From NCBI GenBank assembly GCA_945869675.1, contig CAMBPS010000029.1:1-38036 (forward strand): 38,036 nt of DNA. Direction: 5' to 3'. Every line of letters begins with the position of its first letter. Position 1 is the first letter of the stretch. The position numbers and the translations under genes are program-made. The stretch is from Prosthecobacter debontii. GTDB taxonomy: Bacteria; Verrucomicrobiota; Verrucomicrobiia; Verrucomicrobiales; Verrucomicrobiaceae. Shown piece by piece: positions 9,069-17,218 of the stretch. A model generated the notes under the pieces. That model had not been told where the DNA came from. It made no database searches and saw only the letters and a list, made by a program, of their open reading frames with translations.

Positions 9069-10163
9069 TCACTTCAACTCTTTAGGAAGCTGATCTGCTA
9101 GCTTTTTGATGCTTTCGGCGTGGGAGCGGCTGGTGATGAGCAGGGCGTCTTTGGCAGAAACAATGATCAGGTCTTGTACACCCAGTAGGGCGATGTGCTG
9201 ACCAGTCTGGGAGAAGACTAGGTTATTGGAGCTGTCTAGCTGAGACAAGGCGCAGTTATGCTGATTGCCATGTTCATCCATAGTCAGGTAACGGCCAACG
9301 CTGGTCCAGTTCCCCACATCATCCCAGTCAAAGGTGGCCTCAATGTTAAGCACGCGGGAGGCACGCTCCATGAGAGCGTAGTCGATGGAAAGCTTGGGCA
9401 GTTTGCCAAATTGCTTACTGACTGTGCCATTGAAATCATTGGAATTACGGAGTTCCGAAACGAAATCTGCCAAGGCTGGACAGTGACGGCTGAGCTCGCT
9501 AAAAATGGCGGGAATTGTCCAGATGAACATGCCGGCATTCCAGGTAAAGGTGCCCTGACTGAGAAAATGCTCGGCCAGATCAGGATTCGGTTTTTCACGG
9601 AAGCGCTCTACCTCATAAACCGGCTGATCCTCCACACCCGGAAGTGAGGAACGGCGCCCGCGCTCCACGTAACCATAACTCGGACAGGCCCAGGTTGGCT
9701 TGATGCCAATCGTCACCAGGCTACTGCCGACTTCGGCAGCCTTGGCTGCATTGGTGAGAACACGATGAAACTCTTTTTGATCTTTGATCAAATGATCGGC
9801 AGGCAGAACCATCATCGTCGCAGTCGGATCACGGGCGACGACCCAGCCCACTCCCAGAGCAATGGCGGGCGCTGTGTCCCGCTTTTCAGGCTCGGCGATG
9901 ATGTTTTCTTTTGGCAATTGAGGCAACAGCTTTCGCACGGAGGCTTCTTGCTGTTTATTGGTGAGAATGAGGATGTTCTCCGTCGGCACAAGACCATCCA
10001 GACGATCCACGGTCATCTCTAGGAGTGTCTTATCCCCAAAAAGTTTCAGTAACTGCTTCGGCAGCGAGTCACGGCTGATCGGCCAGAAACGCTGACCACT
10101 GCCACCGGCAAGAATGAGGGCATAACGAGAAGGAGATCCAGAGGAATTCATCATTTTCATCAT
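9069..10163 (-). CDS. manC: Mannose-1-phosphate guanylyltransferase
   Basis: This enzyme makes GDP-mannose from mannose-1-phosphate and GTP for glycan synthesis. The 364-residue protein is the short, single-domain form, without the C-terminal phosphomannose isomerase cupin of longer ManC proteins. The nucleotidyltransferase signature LAGGSGQRFWP (residues 18-28) is followed by the Lys of SLPKQLL. Further family motifs are visible: VLPADHLI, the FREKPN segment and WNAGMF. The N-terminus MMKMMNSSGS has several candidate Met starts; the true one could be residue 1, 2, 4 or 5. The gene converges on the dynamin-like gene, and the 92-bp gap contains a small 7-bp hairpin (AGCTATC-ATT-GATAGCT) without a T-run. 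It diverges from the two tiny genes that follow. Confidence 0.94.
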   Translation of the reverse strand: MMKMMNSSGSPSRYALILAGGSGQRFWPISRDSLPKQLLKLFGDKTLLEMTVDRLDGLVPTENILILTNKQQEASVRKLLPQLPKENIIAEPEKRDTAPAIALGVGWVVARDPTATMMVLPADHLIKDQKEFHRVLTNAAKAAEVGSSLVTIGIKPTWACPSYGYVERGRRSSLPGVEDQPVYEVERFREKPNPDLAEHFLSQGTFTWNAGMFIWTIPAIFSELSRHCPALADFVSELRNSNDFNGTVSKQFGKLPKLSIDYALMERASRVLNIEATFDWDDVGNWTSVGRYLTMDEHGNQHNCALSQLDSSNNLVFSQTGQHIALLGVQDLIIVSAKDALLITSRSHAESIKKLADQLPKELK

Positions 10164-10231
10164 GAAGCATCGTTATGCCCAGAGCAAATTCCACTTTGGA
10201 GAATCTTCGAACGTGCTATGGTTCCCCGATT

Positions 10232-10546
10232 ATGACTGAAAGCTCCGCTGAAAACCGATATGAAACTTACGCTAGCGTCATTGCCCCTGCGGCAGCTGGC
10301 TGCGCCATAGGCATCTTGTTTGGACGTGGCATGAGCCGCAGTTCCTCAAACATCATCGCGCTCACCCTGCTTGCCGCCAGCGCCGTGGTCGCTGCGCCTG
10401 TAATCACCGATTTGGTGCAACGCACCGCGAATCGCCCCAGCTCAGACCGTGGCAGCCGTCGTCGACTTGAAGGCATTCGCAACAATGCTCCGGAGTCAGA
10501 GCTGACAGAATTCTTCGTGGACTCCCCAAACGCCTTTCTGCCATAA
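10232..10546 (+). CDS. Small membrane protein, unknown function
   Basis: I do not recognise this 104-residue protein. It has two hydrophobic stretches, about residues 16-31 (ASVIAPAAAGCAIGILFG) and 40-57 (IIALTLLAASAVVAAPVI), separated by a short polar turn with Arg and Ser. This fits a two-helix hairpin membrane protein with a basic, soluble C-terminal tail of about 45 residues (SDRGSRRRLEGIRNN). I prefer the ATG at 10232; an in-frame ATG at 10175 would add 19 residues but overlaps the manC upstream region. Only 2 bp separate its stop from the next ATG, suggesting coupling with the putative 44-residue lipoprotein. Confidence 0.6.
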   Translation: MTESSAENRYETYASVIAPAAAGCAIGILFGRGMSRSSSNIIALTLLAASAVVAAPVITDLVQRTANRPSSDRGSRRRLEGIRNNAPESELTEFFVDSPNAFLP

Positions 10547-10548
10547 CC

Positions 10549-10683
10549 ATGAAAGCCCTCGCTACGGCACTCTTCGGAGCTGGTTGTAGCACGGGTGAGA
10601 TGGATGACCGGAAGTATGCCCATAAGAGCCCCTCACCCGTTCAGGGCAAGATGGGTGTGCGCATCAGTCGGGTAAAAAGATAG
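10549..10683 (+). CDS. Putative 44-residue lipoprotein
   Basis: This very short reading frame begins two bases after the previous stop and reads MKALATALFGAGCSTG before a charged, basic tail ending in RISRVKR. The N-terminus resembles a minimal lipoprotein signal: Lys2, a short hydrophobic core, and Gly-Ala-Gly-Cys followed by Ser as the cleavage and lipidation site. The signal is shorter than usual, so this may be a real small lipoprotein or the remnant of a longer one. Translational coupling to the upstream membrane protein gene is the best argument for it. No function can be assigned. Confidence 0.35.
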   Translation: MKALATALFGAGCSTGEMDDRKYAHKSPSPVQGKMGVRISRVKR

Positions 10684-10701
10684 TCACCCTAGCCAACATG
10701 G

Positions 10702-11730
10702 CTAAACAGGTCGAAGTACGCTTTTGACGACTTCTCCTTTGTGCATCTTTTCAAAAGCTTCCTGCCATTCAGTGACCGGCCAAATACCGCCAATGATGGG
10801 CTTGACGTCAAATTGACCGCTGCTCATCAAGGCAATCACACGCTCCCAGACCGGCCAATTGTGACTGAAACTACCTTGCAGGGTGATGTTCTTCTGCACG
10901 AGTTGGTCTAGATTAAAGCCAAGTGGCTGGGGTCCCCAACCGACTTTACTGATCCAACCAGCCGGGCGGACGATATCCAAAGCAATCTTCAGTGTGATAC
11001 TTGCGCCCGCAGCATCGATGACACCGTCACAGCCAAGTCCATCTCGCTCCATGGCCCAAGGCTTGGGATCTCCGATGATGACCTCGCAGCCATAGTGCAG
11101 TCGAGCAAGTTCTAGTCGATGCGCGTCCTGTGGCAAGCCCACGATGGCCACCTGAGCACCACATTGCTTCGCCATGGCTGCGCAAAGGATGCCGATGGTG
11201 CCAGGGCCGAGGACCACAATGCGATCTCCCGGCTCAATGCGGGCGTTTTTGACCACGGCATTGTAAGCCACACAGCAGGGCTCCGTCAGACAGGCCTGCT
11301 CAAAGGGCAGATGGTTTGGTATATGATGCAGAATGCGACTTGGCACACGGACATATTTAGTCATCGCACCATTCACCCCATAACCAAAACCTTTGCGGGT
11401 GCTATCGAGGTTGTAGAGGCCCCGACGCGTCATGGGATTGTCTTTGGAGATGATCGCCGCCGTTTCAGAGACCACTCGGTCGCCTTCCTTCCAGCCTTCG
11501 ACTTCCTTGCCGACCTCAATGATATGCCCGCCAAATTCATGCCCCAGCACGACTGGATAATTGACCGGCCAGGAGTGATCAGAGGTCCACTGATGTAGAT
11601 CAGATCCACAGACACCCACATTGGCGACTTCTAAGAGAACATCCTCAGCCCCGATCGTGGGCTTCTCGATTTCACGGATTTCAACAGAGCCTTTTTCAGG
11701 CGCATAATTAACGACGGCAGCAGATTTCAT
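10702..11730 (-). CDS. Medium-chain alcohol/polyol dehydrogenase
   Basis: This 342-residue protein belongs to the zinc-type medium-chain dehydrogenase/reductase family, which oxidises alcohols, polyols or sugar phosphates with NAD(P). The catalytic-zinc ligands are visible: Cys41 in VGVCGSD and His64-Glu65 in VLGHEFGG. The Rossmann motif is VVLGPGTIGILC. The loop that normally holds four cysteines for a structural zinc (about residues 88-112, SETAAIISKDNPMTRRGLYN) contains none, although the flanking YNL and GFGYG landmarks are conserved. The start is taken as the ATG at 11730; upstream in-frame options exist at 11745 (ATG) and 11757 (GTG). It lies 89 bp downstream of a hexulose-phosphate-synthase-like gene on the same strand, so a shared sugar pathway is plausible. 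The substrate is unknown. Confidence 0.88.
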   Translation of the reverse strand: MKSAAVVNYAPEKGSVEIREIEKPTIGAEDVLLEVANVGVCGSDLHQWTSDHSWPVNYPVVLGHEFGGHIIEVGKEVEGWKEGDRVVSETAAIISKDNPMTRRGLYNLDSTRKGFGYGVNGAMTKYVRVPSRILHHIPNHLPFEQACLTEPCCVAYNAVVKNARIEPGDRIVVLGPGTIGILCAAMAKQCGAQVAIVGLPQDAHRLELARLHYGCEVIIGDPKPWAMERDGLGCDGVIDAAGASITLKIALDIVRPAGWISKVGWGPQPLGFNLDQLVQKNITLQGSFSHNWPVWERVIALMSSGQFDVKPIIGGIWPVTEWQEAFEKMHKGEVVKSVLRPV

Positions 11731-11819
11731 GGTATTCACTATCATACGCTGGCGCACGAGATGTCCACCACGACAAAGTCTAAGCGAAATGCGACAGCAG
11801 TTCTTAGATCAAGCTAAGC

Positions 11820-12518
11820 TCAAAACGCTGGCACATCCTGCGCGTGAATGGCATCGCAAATCATCTTTAGCGAAGCTTCCAGATTGCCATCGGCAGTTTT
11901 GAAAGCATCGGCGTCGATGGTGAGTGGCGCACCAAGAACCACCAGTGGTGCGCCGTATTGCGGGCATTGAATGGCCTGCTCCAAACTCAGTCCACCAACG
12001 GCTTGAACGGGAATTTTGACGGCGTTTACGACTTCCCGCAGCTGATCCAGCGGGCTAGGCATGCGCTTTCCAGCAGCGGCGATGCCACGGCGCTCGTCGT
12101 AGCCGATGTGATGGATGACGTAGTCGCAGCCGAGATCTTCGAGAAACTTGGCGCCATCGACCATGCTCTCGCAGATCATGTTATCTCCCATGACCTTGCA
12201 GCCAAAATCACGCCCAGCTTTCACCACACATTTGATCGTTTCAGCGTGAGCACGGGCCATGACGACGACGTGCGTGGCACCTGCTTTGGCCATCATTTCA
12301 GCCTCTAAATAGCCACCATCCATCGTTTTTAAATCAGCAACGATGGGCACATTAGGAAAAGCTTTGCGCAAGGCACGCACGCCATGCAGCCCTTCGGCCA
12401 AGATGAGCGGTGTGCCGGCCTCTAGCCAATCCACCCCAGCGCGCATGGCTAAAGCAGCCGTTTCGAGTGCTTCGTCGATGTTCGTGAGGTCGAGAGAAAT
12501 TTGGACAATGGGTTTCAT
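11820..12518 (-). CDS. Hexulose-6-phosphate synthase-like (HUMPS) enzyme
   Basis: This 232-residue (beta/alpha)8 protein is a member of the orotidine-phosphate-decarboxylase suprafamily, the HUMPS group that includes 3-hexulose-6-phosphate synthase and 3-keto-L-gulonate-6-phosphate decarboxylase. The D-x-K-x-x-D metal/catalytic signature is present as DLKTMD (Asp62, Lys64, Asp67). Family landmarks are the first-strand Asp10 in QISLDL, GTPLILAEGL, the His pair in VIHHIGYD and the phosphate-binding VQAVGGLS. The GTPLI and KTMD segments look more like hexulose-phosphate synthase than keto-gulonate decarboxylase. No 6-phospho-3-hexuloisomerase gene is nearby, so a formaldehyde-fixation role is unproven. 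The ATG at 12518 matches family N-termini; an upstream extension to 12611 would run into the divergent promoter region shared with cytochrome A1. Confidence 0.85.
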   Translation of the reverse strand: MKPIVQISLDLTNIDEALETAALAMRAGVDWLEAGTPLILAEGLHGVRALRKAFPNVPIVADLKTMDGGYLEAEMMAKAGATHVVVMARAHAETIKCVVKAGRDFGCKVMGDNMICESMVDGAKFLEDLGCDYVIHHIGYDERRGIAAAGKRMPSPLDQLREVVNAVKIPVQAVGGLSLEQAIQCPQYGAPLVVLGAPLTIDADAFKTADGNLEASLKMICDAIHAQDVPAF

Positions 12519-12636
12519 GCAATCCAGCACTAAGGCAGAAGAGATGATCCTCGTCTCGACAAAGATCATGCGATCTACGACTCGTGATAAGAACCCGATA
12601 GACTGCCCCACGGCCCTTCGTTACAGCGGTCCCCCC

Positions 12637-15021
12637 ATGTTCCGTCTCGTTCCAGTTCTTTGCGCTCTTAGCTGCGTTGCCTCTTCCGCTGAAACACCTG
12701 TAGCGGCATTCCTTGATGCACACTGCGTCGAATGCCATGATCCAGATGTCAAAAAAGGTGGACTCGATCTTGCATCCCTGACCTTTGACCCTGCCAATAG
12801 CACTTGGATCAAAGTGTTTGAGCGGGTCCGCGATGGCGAGATGCCGCCGAAAAAGAAGTCGCAGCCAGAAAAGGCGGAGAAAGACCTCTTCCTCACTGCA
12901 TTAAGAGAACCGCTGCTGAAGGCCGATGCGGCGGACATCGCCACCAACGGTCGCGTGCGCAGTCGCAGGCTCACACGCACCGAGTATGAGCACACAATGC
13001 ATGATCTTCTCGGCATCGACATTCCACTCAAAACCCTGCTGCCAGAAGATCGGGCTTCTCATGGCTTTGAAACCGTTGCCGAGGGTCAGCAGCTTTCCCA
13101 TCATCAACTCGCGCGCTACCTTGATGTAGCCGACCTCGCGCTAAGTCATGCGTTTGAGCGTGCGGTCAAAGGCGACGCAGCCTACGCGAAGCATTACACC
13201 CCCGAGATGCTCATCAAAAACCGAGGCGGGAACTATCGCGACCCCGAACTGCGCAACGGCGAAAGCATCACTTGGCCCATCGGGCTGCAATTCTTTGGGC
13301 GCACACCGACGTGGGTTCCGGCAGGTGGTTGGTATCGAATCACGCTACGCGGCGTGCGCGGCATCAATCCGACCGCAGATGGCGCAGTTTGGGGCACGCT
13401 GCGCTCCGGTCACTGCGAATCAAACGCGCCGCTGCTCTACATGATCGGACTCATCGAGGCCACGACGACACCGCGCGACATGACCTTTGAGGCCTGGATC
13501 CAAGAAAATCATCGACTGGAGCTGCGACCAAACGACGGCATGCACAAGCGCGCCCCTACCGGCGCGAAAGGCGGCAATGTGAACTTTGGTGGCCGCAACC
13601 TCGAAAAACAAGGATTCTCCGGCATCGCTCATCGCGGCATCGACATCGAGCGCCTCTATCCCATTGCTAACGACATCGGTGTGAGGAAGAAGCTTTTCGG
13701 CAACGATGGCTTAGAGGCTTTGAAAGCCGATAATCTCGACAAACTCGTCACCCGATTTGCCACGCGGGCTTTTCGCCGACCTGTCACTGAAGCTCAAAGT
13801 GCCCCGTATCGCGAGATCGCTGCTAAATCGCTCGCCGATGGCTCTTCACTGCCTGAATCGCTTCGCGCATCCTACCGCGCCATCTTGTGCTCACCGCGGT
13901 TTTTGACTTTCATTGAGGCTCCTGGGCCACTTGATGACCACGCGATCGCCTCGCGGCTTAGTTTCGCCCTCTGGTGCTCCATGCCCGATCAGGAACTGGT
14001 CGAACTCGCGAATGAAAACAAACTCCACGTGCCCCAAGCACTCACACAGCAGGTCGAGCGTTTGCTTGCCCACGAAAAAGCGAAGCGCTTCATCAGCAGC
14101 TTCACCGACCAATGGCTAAAGTTGAGTCAGATCGACTTCACCACACCCGACACACGTCAGTTTCGCGATTTTGACCCCATCGTGCAGGAATCGATGCTGC
14201 AAGAAACACGCGCCTATTTTGCTGAGATGCTGAGCCGTGACTTAAGCATCACTCACCTCATCGACTCCGACTTCGCCTTCTTGAACGGACGTCTCGCAAG
14301 GCACTATGCCGGAGACAATCAGACAATGAGACCATCCGACAAGGAGAAGAAGCGCCAGAGCGAGACTCTCCCTGTCTCATGGTCTGAAAGTCTCATTGTC
14401 TCGGCTCCAAAACCCGGTGATGGCCTTCAAAAAGTGACGCTGGCTTCGCAGTCAAAGCGCGGAGGCCTCATCACTCAGGGAGCGATCCTCAAAGTCACTG
14501 CCGATGGAACCAGCACTTCCCCTGTTGTGCGCGGCGTCTTCGTTAATGAGCGCATTCTTGGCAACCACATCCCGCCACCACCACCAGGCATCCCTGCCAT
14601 CGAACCCGATATTCGCGGAGCCACCAGCATTCGCGACCAGCTCGAAAAACATCGCAACAACGAATCCTGCGCCAGCTGTCACCAAACCATCGATCCACCC
14701 GGTTTCGCTCTCGAAAACTACGACCCCGTCGGCCTCTGGCGCAGCGCCTACGGACAAAACAGCAAAGGAGCCAAAATCAACCCAACCGGCACCACCCCCG
14801 AAGGTGATGCCTTCTCCGACCTCAGCACCTGGAAGAAGCTCTATACCAAGCAACCCACTCAACTCGCGCGCGCCTTCGCTCAGCATTTCCTCACCTACGC
14901 CACCGGCGCCCCGCCACGATTCAGTGATGAAACGGCGCTTGATGAGATCTCCCGAAAGACCACAAACGTCCGTTCAATCATTCGCGAGGTGGTTTTGAAT
15001 GATGTTTTCCAAACTAAGTAA
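12637..15021 (+). CDS. Planctomycete-type cytochrome c, DUF1592 family (A1)
   Basis: This is a 794-residue exported haem protein of the DUF1587/DUF1595/DUF1592/DUF1588/DUF1585 architecture. A Sec signal peptide (about residues 1-18) leads into an N-terminal cytochrome-like module with the haem-binding site CVECH at 30-34. DUF1587 follows with RRLTRTEYEHTMHDLLG, then the central DUF1595/1592 region. The DUF1588 segment carries a second CxxCH (CASCH, 678-682) followed by IDPPGF, and a DUF1585 tail closes the protein. It would be periplasmic or surface-associated; its electron-transfer or catalytic role is not established. Compared with paralogue A2, it has about 30 extra residues around 559-589, encoded by a DNA palindrome. 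I chose the ATG at 12637 because the signal peptide starts there. The DUF1552 gene follows after 13 bp. Confidence 0.93.
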   Translation: MFRLVPVLCALSCVASSAETPVAAFLDAHCVECHDPDVKKGGLDLASLTFDPANSTWIKVFERVRDGEMPPKKKSQPEKAEKDLFLTALREPLLKADAADIATNGRVRSRRLTRTEYEHTMHDLLGIDIPLKTLLPEDRASHGFETVAEGQQLSHHQLARYLDVADLALSHAFERAVKGDAAYAKHYTPEMLIKNRGGNYRDPELRNGESITWPIGLQFFGRTPTWVPAGGWYRITLRGVRGINPTADGAVWGTLRSGHCESNAPLLYMIGLIEATTTPRDMTFEAWIQENHRLELRPNDGMHKRAPTGAKGGNVNFGGRNLEKQGFSGIAHRGIDIERLYPIANDIGVRKKLFGNDGLEALKADNLDKLVTRFATRAFRRPVTEAQSAPYREIAAKSLADGSSLPESLRASYRAILCSPRFLTFIEAPGPLDDHAIASRLSFALWCSMPDQELVELANENKLHVPQALTQQVERLLAHEKAKRFISSFTDQWLKLSQIDFTTPDTRQFRDFDPIVQESMLQETRAYFAEMLSRDLSITHLIDSDFAFLNGRLARHYAGDNQTMRPSDKEKKRQSETLPVSWSESLIVSAPKPGDGLQKVTLASQSKRGGLITQGAILKVTADGTSTSPVVRGVFVNERILGNHIPPPPPGIPAIEPDIRGATSIRDQLEKHRNNESCASCHQTIDPPGFALENYDPVGLWRSAYGQNSKGAKINPTGTTPEGDAFSDLSTWKKLYTKQPTQLARAFAQHFLTYATGAPPRFSDETALDEISRKTTNVRSIIREVVLNDVFQTK
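14312..14402. repeat. 91-bp palindromic element inside the A1 coding sequence
   Basis: Arms 14312-14347 and 14367-14402 are imperfect inverted copies (20 of 24 outer bases and 9 of 10 inner bases pair) around a 19-nt loop. Each arm is a run of 8-nt units: on the right GTCTCATG, GTCTGAAA, GTCTCATT, GTCTC; on the left GAGACAAT, CAGACAAT, GAGACCAT. It lies where A1 has about 30 extra, charged, low-complexity residues relative to A2, so it looks like an insertion that stayed in frame. Confidence 0.8.
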
Positions 15022-15034
15022 CGTTTCCCTATCA

Positions 15035-16297
15035 ATGAGTTCCTTCACTTTCCAAAAGCATCTCTCCCGCCGTGCCATGCTGCGCGGGGCGGGTATCACG
15101 CTGGGTCTTCCTTTGCTGGAGGCGATGACGCCAGCATTGGCGGCCGTAAAGGAGACCAAGCAGGCGAAGCGATTCGTTGGCGTGAGTCTGGCGCTGGGGC
15201 TGCATAATCCGAATCTGGTCCCGGAGGGCAGTGGACGGAGTTACAAGCCTTCGCGTTACCTCACGGGCATTCAGGATTTGCGGGAGGATTTCACGGTGGT
15301 GTCGGGCTCGTCTCACCCAGGTGTAACAGGTGGACATACGGCGGAGGGCAGTATCTTTTCAGCCTGTCCCAATGCACGCGGCTCGACGACGAGGAACACG
15401 ATCTCGCTGGATCAGCTCATGGCGAAACATCTGGGACATGAGACGCGGTTCCCATCGCTGGTTCTAAACACGAACTCGCAGACGAGCCCAAGCTACACAG
15501 AGAACGGCTCCATGATTCCAGCGGAAAATAGCGCGATGAAGCTCTTCACGCGTTTGTTTGTGAATGACACGGCAGCGGAACAGGAAAGGCAGGCAGAATT
15601 GATCCGCAGCGGCCGCAGTGTGATGGATGTGGTCGGTGCAGAGGCGAAATCACTGCAACGTGAGCTGGGAGCGGGTGATCGCGACAAACTGGATGCGTGG
15701 TTCACCAGCGTGCGTGAGCTGGAACAGCGACTGGCCGCCAATGAATCCTGGACACACAAACCCAAGCCAAAAGTCAAGCTGACGCCGCCGCGCCAAATTC
15801 CACGTGACAACGAAGTGGCCGTGGAGCGCATCTACCTCGACATCATGCACATGGCGCTGACCACGGATAGCACACGCTTCATCACACTGCACGTTACGGG
15901 CAATAACGTGCAGGGCATTGAAGGTGTCGATGAAGCTTACCACAACCTTAGCCACCACGGCATGGATGAGAAAAAACTAGCGCAGCTTGCCCTCGTCGAA
16001 CAAGGCGTCATCAACGAATGGGCTGGGTTCCTGCGTAAACTCAAAACCGATGCACTGCTCGACGAGACGATGGTCTTACTCACATCGAACCTCGGCAACG
16101 CCTCCGCGCATGATAACAAGAACATGCCCGTCCTCTTTGCGGGTGGTGGCTTCAAGCACGGTCAGCACCTAGCCTTTGACCAAAAGGACAATTATCCACT
16201 GCCAAACCTCTACCTGGGCGCCCTGCAACGTCTCGGCTTGGAGGAAGCGAGCTTTGCAACGACTGAAACAACCATGCGTGGATTGGAAACAGCTTAA
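15035..16297 (+). CDS. DUF1552 protein, Tat-exported (B1)
   Basis: This 420-residue protein belongs to the DUF1552 family, which in Planctomycetota and Verrucomicrobiota is almost always encoded beside DUF1592 cytochromes. The N-terminus carries a twin-arginine signal (LSRRAMLRGAGITLG) followed by a hydrophobic stretch and an ALAA-type cleavage region near residue 37, so export in folded form is expected. Family features in the body include ITGIQDLR-type segments, SLDQLMAKHLG, DKLDAWFTSVRELEQRL, the YHNLSHHG motif and FAGGGFKHGQHL. The function is unknown; co-export with the haem partner suggests a shared extracytoplasmic complex. I prefer the ATG at 15035, 13 bp after the A1 stop; an in-frame ATG at 14999 would overlap A1. 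The LRR gene follows 3 bp after its stop. Confidence 0.93.
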   Translation: MSSFTFQKHLSRRAMLRGAGITLGLPLLEAMTPALAAVKETKQAKRFVGVSLALGLHNPNLVPEGSGRSYKPSRYLTGIQDLREDFTVVSGSSHPGVTGGHTAEGSIFSACPNARGSTTRNTISLDQLMAKHLGHETRFPSLVLNTNSQTSPSYTENGSMIPAENSAMKLFTRLFVNDTAAEQERQAELIRSGRSVMDVVGAEAKSLQRELGAGDRDKLDAWFTSVRELEQRLAANESWTHKPKPKVKLTPPRQIPRDNEVAVERIYLDIMHMALTTDSTRFITLHVTGNNVQGIEGVDEAYHNLSHHGMDEKKLAQLALVEQGVINEWAGFLRKLKTDALLDETMVLLTSNLGNASAHDNKNMPVLFAGGGFKHGQHLAFDQKDNYPLPNLYLGALQRLGLEEASFATTETTMRGLETA

Positions 16298-16300
16298 ACG

Positions 16301-17173
16301 ATGATACGGGCTCTATGCATCTTGGTGTTCTCAGCCCTGCAGCTCTCCGCTGCTGATGCGGGGACCCTTCAAAAAATCGGAGCAAAAGTCACCGGAACAG
16401 CAGGAGCCATCACGCAAGTGAACGTGAAGTGCGATGCCTTTACAGAGGCTGATTTTCGTTTACTCGGCAGCTTCACGATGATCAAGGATCTGACAATCAG
16501 CGGGAAAACGATTACTGATGAGACGCTAGCATTGCTGACTGGATTAACGGAACTCGAACGGCTCAGTAGTGATGGCATTCAGCTTACGGATGATGGCTTC
16601 AAAAGATTCGCGGCGTTTCAAAAACTGAAATCGCTATCGTTCTTTCATCCAGCGTTTCGATCGGAGAAATTCACAGGCCGTGGTCTGGCGCATTTGAAAG
16701 CGTTGCCTAAACTGGAGAAACTCACGTTTGCGGGCTCAACGGCTGGAGACGTAGCGATGGAGGCCATTGGCCAACTCACGCAGCTTAAAGAATTTCGCAC
16801 TTGGCACACGGCCCAGACGCAAGCTGGTAACACGCATCTTCTGAAGTTGCCGCTAACGGCTTTGCGTATCGGTCAGCGCTTGCCGGAATGGGGGAAAGAT
16901 GCACCTGCTAGCTTTGATGAATCAACCCTGGCCACAATCGCTCAGATCAAGACGCTCGAATCCCTCGAACTCACCGAAACCCGACTCACGGCCAAGATCG
17001 TTTCGCATCTAAAGTCGCTACCAAATCTCACCAAGCTCCGCATTGAAACCGTGGACATCTCCGAAGCTGATATTGAGGCCATCCAAGCCGCTCTGCCAAA
17101 CTGCCAAGTGGACTTCAAGCCGATGAGTGATGCAGAGAAGGAAGCACTGCTGGTGAAGAAACTAAAACTCTAG
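16301..17173 (+). CDS. Exported leucine-rich repeat protein
   Basis: This 290-residue protein has a Sec-type signal peptide ([20 protein letters not shown]) and a series of leucine-rich repeats through most of its length. Units such as [39 protein letters not shown] and [20 protein letters not shown] fit the cysteine-poor planctomycete/verrucomicrobial LRR type. It probably serves as a binding scaffold outside the cytoplasm. It begins 3 bp after the B1 stop and lies exactly between two DUF1552/DUF1592 pairs, with 45 bp before B2, so it may bind one or both sets of partners. No catalytic domain is visible. Confidence 0.85.
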   Translation: MIRALCILVFSALQLSAADAGTLQKIGAKVTGTAGAITQVNVKCDAFTEADFRLLGSFTMIKDLTISGKTITDETLALLTGLTELERLSSDGIQLTDDGFKRFAAFQKLKSLSFFHPAFRSEKFTGRGLAHLKALPKLEKLTFAGSTAGDVAMEAIGQLTQLKEFRTWHTAQTQAGNTHLLKLPLTALRIGQRLPEWGKDAPASFDESTLATIAQIKTLESLELTETRLTAKIVSHLKSLPNLTKLRIETVDISEADIEAIQAALPNCQVDFKPMSDAEKEALLVKKLKL

Positions 17174-17218
17174 TTGTCAGACCACAGTTGCTTGTATCGT
17201 TTCATCTAACCAACGAAC

